A DNA stretch of 64,000 nucleotides, taken from positions 1,759,501 through 1,823,500 of the forward strand of contig NZ_CP020100.1 of assembly GCF_002056295.1 (NCBI RefSeq). The letters are read 5' to 3'. Numbering within the stretch: the first letter of the stretch is position 1; the number at the start of each line of letters is the position of its first letter. Shown one piece after another: positions 31,301 through 41,124 of the stretch. Both the position numbers and the translations under genes were made by a program. Under the pieces are notes generated by a model, which was not told the DNA's origin, did not search any database, and worked only from the letters and a program-made list of their open reading frames with translations. Source of the stretch: Halopseudomonas phragmitis. GTDB taxonomy: Bacteria > Pseudomonadota > Gammaproteobacteria > Pseudomonadales > Pseudomonadaceae.

Positions 31301-31989
31301 ACCGAGCAATCGCGCACGCCCAGCGCCAGGACCTCGCCCTGGCCATCGCCAAACACCTGGACTTCCAGGTGTCGTGCGCGCTGGATGTACTTCTCGATAA
31401 ACACCCCGGCATCACTGAAGTTGTTCTGTCCGAGGCGTTTCACCGCATCGAAGGCGTCGCCCAGTTCGGCGGCATTGTGACAGACGCGCATGCCGATGCC
31501 GCCACCGCCGGCGGTACTTTTCAGCATCACCGGGTAACCCACCTGATCGGCCGCGCACAAGGCATCGGCCAGGCTGTCCAGCAGCTCGGTGCCCTCAAGC
31601 ATGGGCACGCCATGGGCCTTGGCCAGGGCGCGGGCGGTGTGCTTGAGGCCAAACACTCGCAGTTGTTCCGGCGTTGGCCCGACAAAGGCTATGCCGGCGG
31701 CTTCACAGGCTTCGGCAAAGGCGGCGTTTTCCGACAAAAAGCCGTAGCCCGGATGGATCGCCTGGGCACCGCTGGCACGGGCGGCGGCGAGGATCTTGTC
31801 GACATCCAGGTAGGTGGCACTGGCCGCGCCCTCACCTAGGGCAATAGCCTGATCGGCCTGTTGTACATGCAGGCTGCCGGCATCGGCCTCGGCATACACG
31901 GCGACACCCTGCACCTCGAGGGTTCTCAAGGTACGCAGGATGCGGCAGGCAATGGCGCCACGGTTGGCAATCAGCAGGGTGTTGAACAT
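28384..31989 (-). CDS. Biotin-dependent urea/guanidine carboxylase
   Basis: A 1201-residue biotin-dependent carboxylase of the urea carboxylase family. Domains in order are biotin carboxylase (about 1-450, ATP-grasp STAGGGGIGMRV), KipA-like carboxyltransferase (about 470-770, GVPPSGPMDSRALALANRLL), KipI-like domain (about 810-1020, with GMEGPGGYQFVGRTLQMWN) and a C-terminal biotinyl domain with biotin-accepting K1163 in ESMKME. Enzymes of this family found behind guanidine-I riboswitches with paired DUF1989 proteins carboxylate guanidine to carboxyguanidine. The riboswitch and the DUF1989 pair favour that over urea; the substrate-selecting residue was not identified here. A 166-bp repeat-bearing gap separates it from the gene upstream. 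Confidence 0.93.
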   Translation of the reverse strand: MFNTLLIANRGAIACRILRTLRTLEVQGVAVYAEADAGSLHVQQADQAIALGEGAASATYLDVDKILAAARASGAQAIHPGYGFLSENAAFAEACEAAGIAFVGPTPEQLRVFGLKHTARALAKAHGVPMLEGTELLDSLADALCAADQVGYPVMLKSTAGGGGIGMRVCHNAAELGDAFDAVKRLGQNNFSDAGVFIEKYIQRARHLEVQVFGDGQGEVLALGVRDCSVQRRNQKVLEETPAPNLPAGMADALCQAAIQLASAIKYRSAGTVEFVYDSAAEQFYFLEVNTRLQVEHGVTEQVWGVDIVEWMVRLAAGDLPPLAELGKTLQPRGHAIQARLYAEDPGRDFQPSPGLLTQVEFPPADGQAVRIDTWVEAGCEIAPYFDPMIAKLICWQPDRATASAALDQLLAETRLYGVETNLGYLRQILNDAPFASGEPWTRCLENLTYQATTCEVLIPGTQTTVQDLPGRLGYWAVGVPPSGPMDSRALALANRLLGNATDAAGLEITMSGPTLSFNSATQVVVSGASLPVKLDGATQPMNQVLDIPAGSTLSLGTIEGAGARSYLAVQGGLQVPDYLGSKSTFTLGQFGGHAGRALRAGDVLRLLPLAPATPASLPAALHTSLAEVRELRVIYGPHGAPEYFTADYIERFFTTEWEVHFNSSRTGVRLIGPKPEWAREDGGEAGLHPSNIHDNPYAVGAVDFTGDMPVILGPDGPSLGGFVCPVTIIEADLWQLGQLKAGDKIRFTPVNLATARELARLQQDEINTLQPCCPSQSEGVALASPIILDMGKADTRLVARLSGDTHLLLEIGPPELDLVLRFRGHALMQAMEAEQLAGVIDLTPGIRSLQVHYQPETLALDHLLATVERLWQAVCSAEDLRVPSRVVHLPLSWDDPACQLAIEKYMTTVRKDAPWCPSNLEFIRRINDLPDLTAVQRTVFDASYLVMGLGDVYLGAPVATPLDPRHRLVTTKYNPARTWTAENSVGIGGAYMCIYGMEGPGGYQFVGRTLQMWNRYREVAAYDGKPWLLRFFDQIRFYPVSADELQQIRRDFPLGRYPLHIEHSELALADYQQFLATEADSIAAARSRQQAAFDAERQRWITNGQADYQSEELAGEPTEEQPLEAGQYSIDSHIAGNLWQVQVTPGAQVQAGDVLVVLESMKMEIPLTAPCAGVVASVHVQPGSPVRAGQRVIVLEEHAA

Positions 31990-32155
31990 GGTCTTTCCTC
32001 GATCGGGTCGTCCCGGAAAGCACGTCTGGTCCAGACGGGTCGTCCCGGCTGGGTGATCTTGTCATGGGCTATGGTTTGCCTGACCGTGTCATTGCGAGGA
32101 GCGCAGCGACGTGGCAATCCATGCAGGTTGGGGAAGTCGCTAGGCATAAGCCAGT
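31990..32155. repeat. Repeat-filled gap inside the guanidine operon
   Basis: This 166-bp gap between two operon genes is unusual because all other junctions are 2-12 bp or overlaps. It holds two copies of CGGGTCGTCCCGG (32004-32016 and 32036-32048), a palindrome GTCTGG-T-CCAGAC between them (32024-32036), and one GTCATTGCGAGG-type unit at 32088-32121 related to the pair after argJ. No coding sequence is evident. Confidence 0.7.
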
Positions 32156-32791
32156 TCAATCCCATACCAGGTACTGCGCCGGGGTTGGGTTGTAGCCGTT
32201 GCACGGGTTGTTCAGCTGCGGGCAGTTGGAGATCAGAACGATGATGTCCATGTGGGCGACCAGTTCGACATACTTGCCGGCGGCTGAGATGCCGTCTTCA
32301 AAGGTCAGGCCGCCCTCCGGGGTGACCGGAACGTTCATGAAGAAGTTGATGTTGTGGCTGATGTCAGCCTTGCGCAGCCGACCATCATGCAGCGCGGCGC
32401 GCAGGAAATTGTCGCGGCAGCTGTGCATGTAGCGAGTGCTCAGGGCATAGCGCACGGTATTGCTTTCCTGCGCGCAGGCGCCGCCCAGGGTGTCATGCCG
32501 GCCGCAGGTGTCGGCGGTGATGGTCAGCATGGGGTGGCCCAGGTTGCTGTACAGCACACTGCCGGTGGTCAGGTAAACGCTGTTCTGCTTGCGCAGGGTG
32601 CGTTGCACGTCGTAACGCTCACGCGGGTTGCGGGCGCTGAAAAACAGCGTGTCCACCGCCTGATTGCCTTCCAGGTCCAGCAGGCGCAGGGTCTGGCCGG
32701 CCTTGAGGTCATGCAGGAAGGGTTCACCTGCGCCGATGGTAGCGCGGTACACGGCCTGTTCGGGCTGCTTGTCACTGTGGGTCAATGGCAT
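32156..32791 (-). CDS. DUF1989 urea-amidolyase-associated protein 2 (carboxyguanidine deiminase subunit)
   Basis: A 211-residue DUF1989 protein (urea carboxylase-associated, UAAP2 type). Visible family motifs are LLDLEGNQAVDTLFF, TADTCGRHDTLGGAC with a Cys and His pair likely to bind metal, and the C-terminal CNGYNPTP. In guanidine-utilising bacteria the two DUF1989 proteins form carboxyguanidine deiminase (CgdAB), which converts carboxyguanidine to allophanate plus ammonia. I am not certain which subunit letter applies. It lies 12 bp after the other DUF1989 gene. Confidence 0.9.
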   Translation of the reverse strand: MPLTHSDKQPEQAVYRATIGAGEPFLHDLKAGQTLRLLDLEGNQAVDTLFFSARNPRERYDVQRTLRKQNSVYLTTGSVLYSNLGHPMLTITADTCGRHDTLGGACAQESNTVRYALSTRYMHSCRDNFLRAALHDGRLRKADISHNINFFMNVPVTPEGGLTFEDGISAAGKYVELVAHMDIIVLISNCPQLNNPCNGYNPTPAQYLVWD

Positions 32792-32803
32792 GTTCGGCCC
32801 TCC

Positions 32804-33532
32804 TTACAGAAAGATGCGGTCGGTGTTGTGCAGTCCGCGCACGTTTTCTTCGCGGGTGCGGCGACACAGCACGGTGACGCCGTCATCGGCCGCCTGGTGC
32901 CAGCTCAACTGCACGGGTTTCGGAGCGTATACGGGGTTCGGGTCCATGGGGTGCTGCAGGGCGGTGAGCACCACCAGGGTATCCATCGGCGCATACAGTT
33001 CGATGTAATCGCCGCTCTGGCTGTTGCCGGCTTCAAAGGCAAAACGGCCTTCGGTATCCACGCTGACCTTGCTGAACAGGTTGAGGGTCATCAGCAGGTC
33101 CTGCAGTTGCATATCCCACTTGCCCAGTTCCACCAGCAGGTTGTCGAAGCCGTTGCGGAAAAAGCTGTTGCGCAGCTGTTGGTAGCTGCCGGCACCGTAC
33201 TTTTCTGTGACTTCCTCGGCATTCAGCACGCCACCAAAGCTGTCGTGCCAGCCGCAGGTATCGCTGACGATGGCCGCCAGTACCTTGCCCATGTCCGAAT
33301 ACAGGCAGTGGCCAGCGGTAAGTTTGGCGGTGTGCTGGCATTTCAGGCTGTCCGGCAGGTTGAGGCGTTCGCTTTTCTCCTGGGCGTTGAACAGCAACAG
33401 ACTGACATTGGCGTCGCCCTCAAGGTCGGTGATACGCAGCAGCTGGCCACGCTTGAGTACGAATGAGGTATGGCCGCCGCCGGGGACGGTTTCCTGGTAC
33501 AGGGTTGGGCGAAGGGGGGCAGGCAGAGTCAT
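32804..33532 (-). CDS. DUF1989 urea-amidolyase-associated protein 1 (carboxyguanidine deiminase subunit)
   Basis: A 242-residue DUF1989 protein (UAAP1 type), the longer partner of the pair. It shows ITDLEGDANVSLLLFNA, SDTCGWHDSFGG and YIELYAPMDTLVVLTAL. At the position where the partner has CNGYNPTP this protein has MDPNPVYAPKP, so the two subunits are not equivalent and only one may carry the complete active site. By family knowledge the pair deiminates carboxyguanidine to allophanate. It starts 2 bp after the ABC ATPase gene ends. Confidence 0.9.
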   Translation of the reverse strand: MTLPAPLRPTLYQETVPGGGHTSFVLKRGQLLRITDLEGDANVSLLLFNAQEKSERLNLPDSLKCQHTAKLTAGHCLYSDMGKVLAAIVSDTCGWHDSFGGVLNAEEVTEKYGAGSYQQLRNSFFRNGFDNLLVELGKWDMQLQDLLMTLNLFSKVSVDTEGRFAFEAGNSQSGDYIELYAPMDTLVVLTALQHPMDPNPVYAPKPVQLSWHQAADDGVTVLCRRTREENVRGLHNTDRIFL

Positions 33533-33534
33533 GC

Positions 33535-34338
33535 TCAGGCTCCTTGCAATTGTGGGGCAGTAAGGTCGCGGGTCAGGCGTTCGGGCAGTGCCGCGACGGC
33601 GGCCCGGGCCACCTTGCGGTCGGTGTTGAGCGGAATGTCGTAGGTGATCCGGGCGCCGTAGGCACCGGGCGCCTGTGGATCGATCCGGGTCTTGTCGAAC
33701 ACCAGCAGGCGGGTGCCAAGACTGAAGCCCTCGGCCAGATCGTGGGTGACCATGAATACGGTCAGCCCGGTCTGCTGCCAGAGTTCCAGCAGCAGCGCGT
33801 GCATGTCCTTGCGGATGCCTGGGTCGAGGGCGCCGAACGGCTCATCCAGCAGCAGGATGCGCGGCGCCTTGACCAGTGCCTGGGCAATCGCCAGACGCTG
33901 TTGCATGCCACCGGACAGGGCGTGCGGGTATTTGTTCAGTGCCTGGCCCAGACCAACTTTTTCCAGCATGGCCATCGCCTGCTCGCGGGCTTCGCGGCGG
34001 GCTTGGCCGAACAGCCGGCCGAGCAGTCGTGAGCCTTGCAGCTCGAGCCCGAGCATGACGTTGCCGAGTACCGTCAGGTGCGGAAATACCGAATAGCGCT
34101 GGAATACCACACCGCGCTCTGGCCCTGGCTCGCTGGCCAGGGGTTGGCCGTCGATCAGCAACTGGCCGCGGCTCGGTGTCTCCTGCCCCAGCAATAGGCG
34201 CAAGAAGGTCGATTTGCCGCAACCGGAGGCGCCGACCATGGTGATGAATTCGCCGTTGGCCACCTCCATGTTGAGGTTCTCCAGGACCACCTGGTCAGCG
34301 TACTGCTGCCAGACGCCCTTGATCGAAATGGCGCTCAT
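33535..34338 (-). CDS. ABC transporter ATP-binding protein (guanidine-operon importer)
   Basis: A 267-residue ABC ATPase of the SsuB/TauB type. Motifs are Walker A GASGCGKS, signature LSGGMQQRLAIAQAL, Walker B ILLLDEPFGALDP and H-loop VTHD. The ATG at 34338 begins MSAISIKGVWQQY and sits one base after the permease stop codon; an earlier start at 34389 would overlap the permease gene and lacks family support. With the permease it forms the core of a predicted importer for guanidine or a related compound. No substrate-binding protein gene accompanies it. Confidence 0.92.
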   Translation of the reverse strand: MSAISIKGVWQQYADQVVLENLNMEVANGEFITMVGASGCGKSTFLRLLLGQETPSRGQLLIDGQPLASEPGPERGVVFQRYSVFPHLTVLGNVMLGLELQGSRLLGRLFGQARREAREQAMAMLEKVGLGQALNKYPHALSGGMQQRLAIAQALVKAPRILLLDEPFGALDPGIRKDMHALLLELWQQTGLTVFMVTHDLAEGFSLGTRLLVFDKTRIDPQAPGAYGARITYDIPLNTDRKVARAAVAALPERLTRDLTAPQLQGA

Positions 34339-34339
34339 A

Positions 34340-35158
34340 TCAGTGGCCTCCTTTGGGTTCGAACCAGGGGAACAGCAGGCGGCAGGCACCTTTGAGCAGG
34401 CGGTCCATGCAGAAAGCCAGTAGGGTTATCCAGGCTACGTAGGGCAGGATCACGTCCATCGCCAGGTAGCGGCGGACCAGGAATATGCGGTATCCCAGGC
34501 CCTCGGTCGAAGCGATCGCCTCGGCGGCGATCAGAAACAGCCAGGCTGGGCCCAGTGCCAGACACAGGCCCTGCAGCAAACGCGGCAGCAGTTGCGGCAA
34601 AACTACCCGGATCAGCACCTGCCAGCTGTTGGCGCCCAGGGTTTGGGCCTTGATCAGCAGTTCGGCAGGAATCTCCGCGACTCGCTGCTGCAGATCGCGA
34701 ATCAATACCGGGGTAATACCGATGACGATCAGCATTACCTTCGATAGCTCACCCAGGCCCATGACAATGAACAGGATCGGCAGTATCGCCAGCGGTGGGA
34801 TCATCGATATCACCGTAACCAGTGGTGACAGCGGCGTGCGTAGCAGCGGAATCAGCATCGCCAGGCCCAGCACCAGGCTGATCGCTGCGCTGATGGCAAG
34901 GCCGCTACCCAGGCGTTTGAGGCTGGCGGCGCTGTCGTCCCACCACAGGTAGGCGCCACTGCGCCGGTCTTCCGTGAAGGCCATGCGTTCGACCGCCTCG
35001 CTCATCTGGCTGAAACTGGGCAGTAGCTTGTCATTTGGGTTTTCGGCCAGACGTGCCTGTGAGCTGAACAGGTACAGCAACAACAGGATGGCAAACGGGA
35101 GCAGGATCAGCCCAAGGCGCAGGGGGCGACCGGGGTGCCGGTTCATCAAGCGGGGCAT
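34340..35158 (-). CDS. ABC transporter permease (guanidine-operon importer)
   Basis: A 272-residue inner-membrane permease of the BPD_transp_1 (SsuC/TauC-like) family with about six membrane helices and an EAA-type loop (ELLIKAQTLGANSWQVLIRV) that contacts the ATPase. It is the first gene of the operon: the guanidine-I riboswitch lies immediately upstream, and GGAG sits 7 bases before the ATG at 35158. In the guanidine operons I know of, a periplasmic substrate-binding protein gene precedes the permease; here it is absent. Confidence 0.92.
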   Translation of the reverse strand: MPRLMNRHPGRPLRLGLILLPFAILLLLYLFSSQARLAENPNDKLLPSFSQMSEAVERMAFTEDRRSGAYLWWDDSAASLKRLGSGLAISAAISLVLGLAMLIPLLRTPLSPLVTVISMIPPLAILPILFIVMGLGELSKVMLIVIGITPVLIRDLQQRVAEIPAELLIKAQTLGANSWQVLIRVVLPQLLPRLLQGLCLALGPAWLFLIAAEAIASTEGLGYRIFLVRRYLAMDVILPYVAWITLLAFCMDRLLKGACRLLFPWFEPKGGH

Positions 35159-35172
35159 GGCAAGTCTCCATT

Positions 35173-35300
35173 GGTTACACGGGCCGAGATCTCAGCAGTC
35201 TGAGCGTCTCCCGGGCTTTTATCCCGCCGTGTAACCTCCGGAGGAGGTCGACAACTCTCGGACCAGTCACCTTCTGCGAAGGTCGGAACCCTAGTCGTCC
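35173..35300 (-). promoter_or_regulatory. Guanidine-I (ykkC) riboswitch
   Basis: On the minus strand three conserved blocks of the ykkC class I aptamer appear in order: CTAGGGTTCCG (35284-35294), CTGGTCCGAGAG (35255-35266), and ACACGG followed by CGGGATAAAAGCCCGGGAGA (35207-35232). Aptamers of this class bind free guanidinium and switch genes on. Downstream, CCGTGTAACC (35173-35182) is perfectly complementary to GGTTACACGG (35227-35236), which contains the conserved ACACGG core, and the GGAG ribosome binding site starts 3 nt after it. No intrinsic terminator is visible, so control is probably translational. Confidence 0.95.
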
Positions 35301-35388
35301 ATTTGCGTTGAGTTGTAGTAGGTCATGATGCGACCGGCAACACGCAAGGGGTCAGTCAGACCCGGATCTCGGATGCTGCTGAGGCTAA

Positions 35389-35404
35389 TGCAGGGGGCGT
35401 GCCA
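35389..35404 (-). promoter_or_regulatory. Sigma-54 promoter of the guanidine operon
   Basis: On the minus strand TGGCACG-CCCC-CTGCA matches the RpoN consensus (TGGCACG-N4-TTGCA) at all positions except one, with the GG and GC dinucleotides exactly 10 bases apart. Transcription would start near 35378, giving a leader of about 220 nt that contains the whole riboswitch. Confidence 0.8.
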
Positions 35405-35419
35405 GAATGGGTCGACCAG

Positions 35420-35431
35420 CTTGTATACAAG
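35420..35431. promoter_or_regulatory. Perfect palindrome CTTGTATACAAG, putative operator
   Basis: This 12-bp perfect palindrome lies 15 bp upstream of the -24 element of the sigma-54 promoter. TTGTATACAA-type palindromes are often bound by GntR-family regulators, but no such gene is in the window, so the binding protein is unknown. Confidence 0.4.
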
Positions 35432-35481
35432 ATGTGCGCTGCGGTTGATGAGGCGATTGCGGGTTTGTGCGGGGTAATATG

Positions 35482-35497
35482 TGCTCGTTTATGGTGC
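35482..35497. promoter_or_regulatory. NtrC-like enhancer site
   Basis: TGCTC-N5-TGGTGC differs from the NtrC consensus (TGCAC-N5-TGGTGCA) at one core position. Its centre is about 111 bp upstream of the predicted sigma-54 start site, a usual enhancer distance. Confidence 0.55.
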
Positions 35498-35555
35498 GCG
35501 CCGTGTGCCGGCTGGCGTATTTTGGGGCGGCTGGCGCTTGAATATCACGTCAAGC

Positions 35556-35585
35556 TTGCCGCTATGGGGCAAACAAGGCTAACCT
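35556..35585 (+). promoter_or_regulatory. Candidate rnpB promoter
   Basis: TTGCCG (35556-35561) and TAACCT (35580-35585) are 18 bp apart and place the start near 35592, matching the predicted 5' end of RNase P RNA. The hexamers are only moderately close to consensus. Confidence 0.45.
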
Positions 35586-35591
35586 TGCAGC

Positions 35592-35945
<354 letters not shown>

Positions 35946-36137
35946 TTTCTTCCTTTTGTCGGAATCCCAATTTTCAGAGCAAAAAAATATAACTCCTCAT
36001 ACTTTACTTTAAGTTGTGAGGAGAACGCTTTGTTGTGTTTGTTATTTGTAATTTGCTTTTCAGCTGATTTCTGGAAAAACACCCCTCTTTTTGCGCTAAC
36101 TCCCCGTCCTGCAAGGCTTTTTTCGTGAGTTACTCAC
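35946..36137. other. AT-rich spacer between rnpB and the dcw promoter
   Basis: About 190 bp clearly richer in A/T than the surrounding genes. It contains an inverted repeat CTCCTCA/TGAGGAG with a 17-nt loop near 35993-36023, T-rich stretches, and CCTGCAAGGCTTTTTT near 36110-36125, which could end a transcript. No coding frame with a ribosome binding site was recognised. A small RNA or upstream regulatory DNA for the dcw cluster is possible. Confidence 0.4.
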
Positions 36138-36167
36138 TTGACGCTGTGTGCGTGGCATTTCTATAGT
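36138..36167 (+). promoter_or_regulatory. dcw cluster promoter (Pmra)
   Basis: TTGACG (36138-36143) and TATAGT (36162-36167) are 18 bp apart, about 80 bp before mraZ. This is a strong sigma-70 promoter and the expected site of the mra promoter. Confidence 0.8.
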
Positions 36168-36176
36168 GTGCCAAAG

Positions 36177-36210
36177 TGGTATGAAGTGGGTAAAAGTGGG
36201 AAATATTGGC
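36177..36210 (+). promoter_or_regulatory. MraZ operator: four TGG(G) repeats with 10-bp period
   Basis: TGGT (36177), TGGG (36187), TGGG (36197) and TGGC (36207) recur exactly every 10 bp just after the predicted start of transcription. MraZ is known to bind direct TGGG-type repeats on one face of the helix and repress its own operon, so this is the autoregulatory site. Confidence 0.85.
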
Positions 36211-36244
36211 ACGGACAGCCACCTAATCAGGGGAAGCCAGCAGC

Positions 36245-36700
36245 GTGTTTCGAGGAGCGAATGCCATCAATCTGGACGCCAAGGGGCGGCTTGCGATGCC
36301 GGCGCGTTATCGCGACCGTCTCGTGGAGCTGTGCGCCGGCCAGTTGGTGGCAACCATTGCGCTGGAAGAACGCTGCCTGTGGATCTATCCGTTGCCGGAG
36401 TGGGAAGCAGTTGAAATGCAACTGAAGAAAGCTCCGAATCTCAACCCTGCGGTCAAGCGGCTCAATCGTCTGCTGATCGGTAATGCCAATGAAATCGAGC
36501 TCGACAGCAATGGCCGCTTCGTTGTGCCGCCGTTGCTGCGTGATCACGCCGGCCTGGACAAGAAAGTCATGCTGGTCGGCCAATTGAATAAATTCGAGCT
36601 CTGGAGTGAAGAGGCCTGGGAGGCCACCACCAGCGCCTATCTGGAAGAAGTGCAGGAAGTTGGCGAGCTGCCGGCTGAACTGCACTCCTTGAGTCTATGA
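36245..36700 (+). CDS. mraZ: Transcriptional regulator MraZ
   Basis: MraZ is a DNA-binding protein that forms rings and represses the dcw cluster. The 151-residue protein has two SpoVT-AbrB-like repeats, each with the family's DxxxGR motif ([12 protein letters not shown] near residue 11; [12 protein letters not shown] near 83). The start is the GTG at 36245, since the family N-terminus [11 protein letters not shown] begins there and no nearby ATG fits. It overlaps rsmH by 4 bases (ATGA). Its operator lies directly upstream. Confidence 0.96.
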   Translation: MFRGANAINLDAKGRLAMPARYRDRLVELCAGQLVATIALEERCLWIYPLPEWEAVEMQLKKAPNLNPAVKRLNRLLIGNANEIELDSNGRFVVPPLLRDHAGLDKKVMLVGQLNKFELWSEEAWEATTSAYLEEVQEVGELPAELHSLSL

Positions 36701-37634
36701 CCCGGCAAACCGATTACTCACACATCAGCGTATTGCTTGATGAAGCGCTTGAGGGCCTGGCGGTGCGTCCCGACGGACTCTATGTGGATGGCACCTTTGG
36801 GCGCGGGGGGCACAGCCGGGCGATTCTGGCCCGACTCTCACGAGAGGGCAGGCTGATCGGCTTTGACAAGGACCCGGAGGCGATCCGGGCCGGAACAGAG
36901 CTGGCGGCCGAAGACGGCCGCTTTGTCGTTGTAAAAAGGTCATTTGCCGAGCTGGCCGAAGAGCTGCGCGCGCGCTCTCTGGATGGCCAGGTTAACGGTA
37001 TTCTGCTGGATCTGGGGGTGTCCTCGCCGCAACTGGACGACCCCGCCCGTGGCTTCAGTTTTCTCAATGATGGCCCGCTGGACATGCGTATGGACCCGGA
37101 TAGTGGCCAAAGCGCAGCCGACTGGGTCAATAGCGCCAGCGAATCCGACATTGCCACCGTGCTCAAGGAATACGGTGAAGAACGCTTCTCCCGGCGCATG
37201 GCTCGCGCGATTGTTGAGCGTCGGGCCCAGACCCCGTTCACCCGCACGGCTGATCTGGCCGAGGTGATCAAGCAGGCCAATCCAGCCTGGGAAAAGCACA
37301 AGCATCCGGCCACTCGGGCTTTCCAGGGTATTCGCATCTTCATCAACCGTGAGCTGGCCGATCTTGAGCAGGGCCTCAAGGCTGCGGTCGAGATGCTTGC
37401 GCCTGGTGGTCGGCTGGCGGTGATCAGCTTCCACTCGCTGGAAGATCGGCTGGTCAAACAGTTCATGCGCCGCGAGGCCAAGGGTGAGCCGTTGCCGCGT
37501 GATCTGCCGGTGCGCGATGTCGATATTCCCACCCGGTTGAAACTGCAAGGCAAAGCTATTAAGCCCAGTGCCGCTGAAGTAGCCGCCAATCCCCGTGCGC
37601 GCAGTGCGGTACTGCGTATTGCGGAGCGGCGTTG

Positions 37635-37635
<1 letters not shown>
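36697..37635 (+). CDS. rsmH: 16S rRNA (cytosine1402-N4)-methyltransferase
   Basis: RsmH (MraW) methylates the N4 of C1402 in 16S rRNA, the same nucleotide that RsmI methylates on the ribose; both genes are in this window. The 312-residue protein shows [13 protein letters not shown], the SAM-binding [43 protein letters not shown] and [10 protein letters not shown]. It is coupled to mraZ and ftsL by overlaps. Confidence 0.98.

Positions 37636-41116
<3,481 letters not shown>

Positions 41117-41124
<8 letters not shown>

Noticed and set aside
30208-31839. A 543-codon open frame on the plus strand opposite the carboxylase gene
   Set aside because: It lies antisense to a domain-complete carboxylase, shows no family motif and is explained by GC-rich codon bias leaving the opposite strand open.
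26546-35590. A genomic island with integrase or attachment sites around the guanidine operon
   Set aside because: No integrase, transposase, tRNA or direct-repeat boundary was seen; only displaced synteny supports acquisition.
35400-35590. An IHF site between the NtrC-like site and the sigma-54 promoter
   Set aside because: The best match (ATCAACCGC on the minus strand near 35450) lacks the TTR half of the consensus, so it was not annotated.
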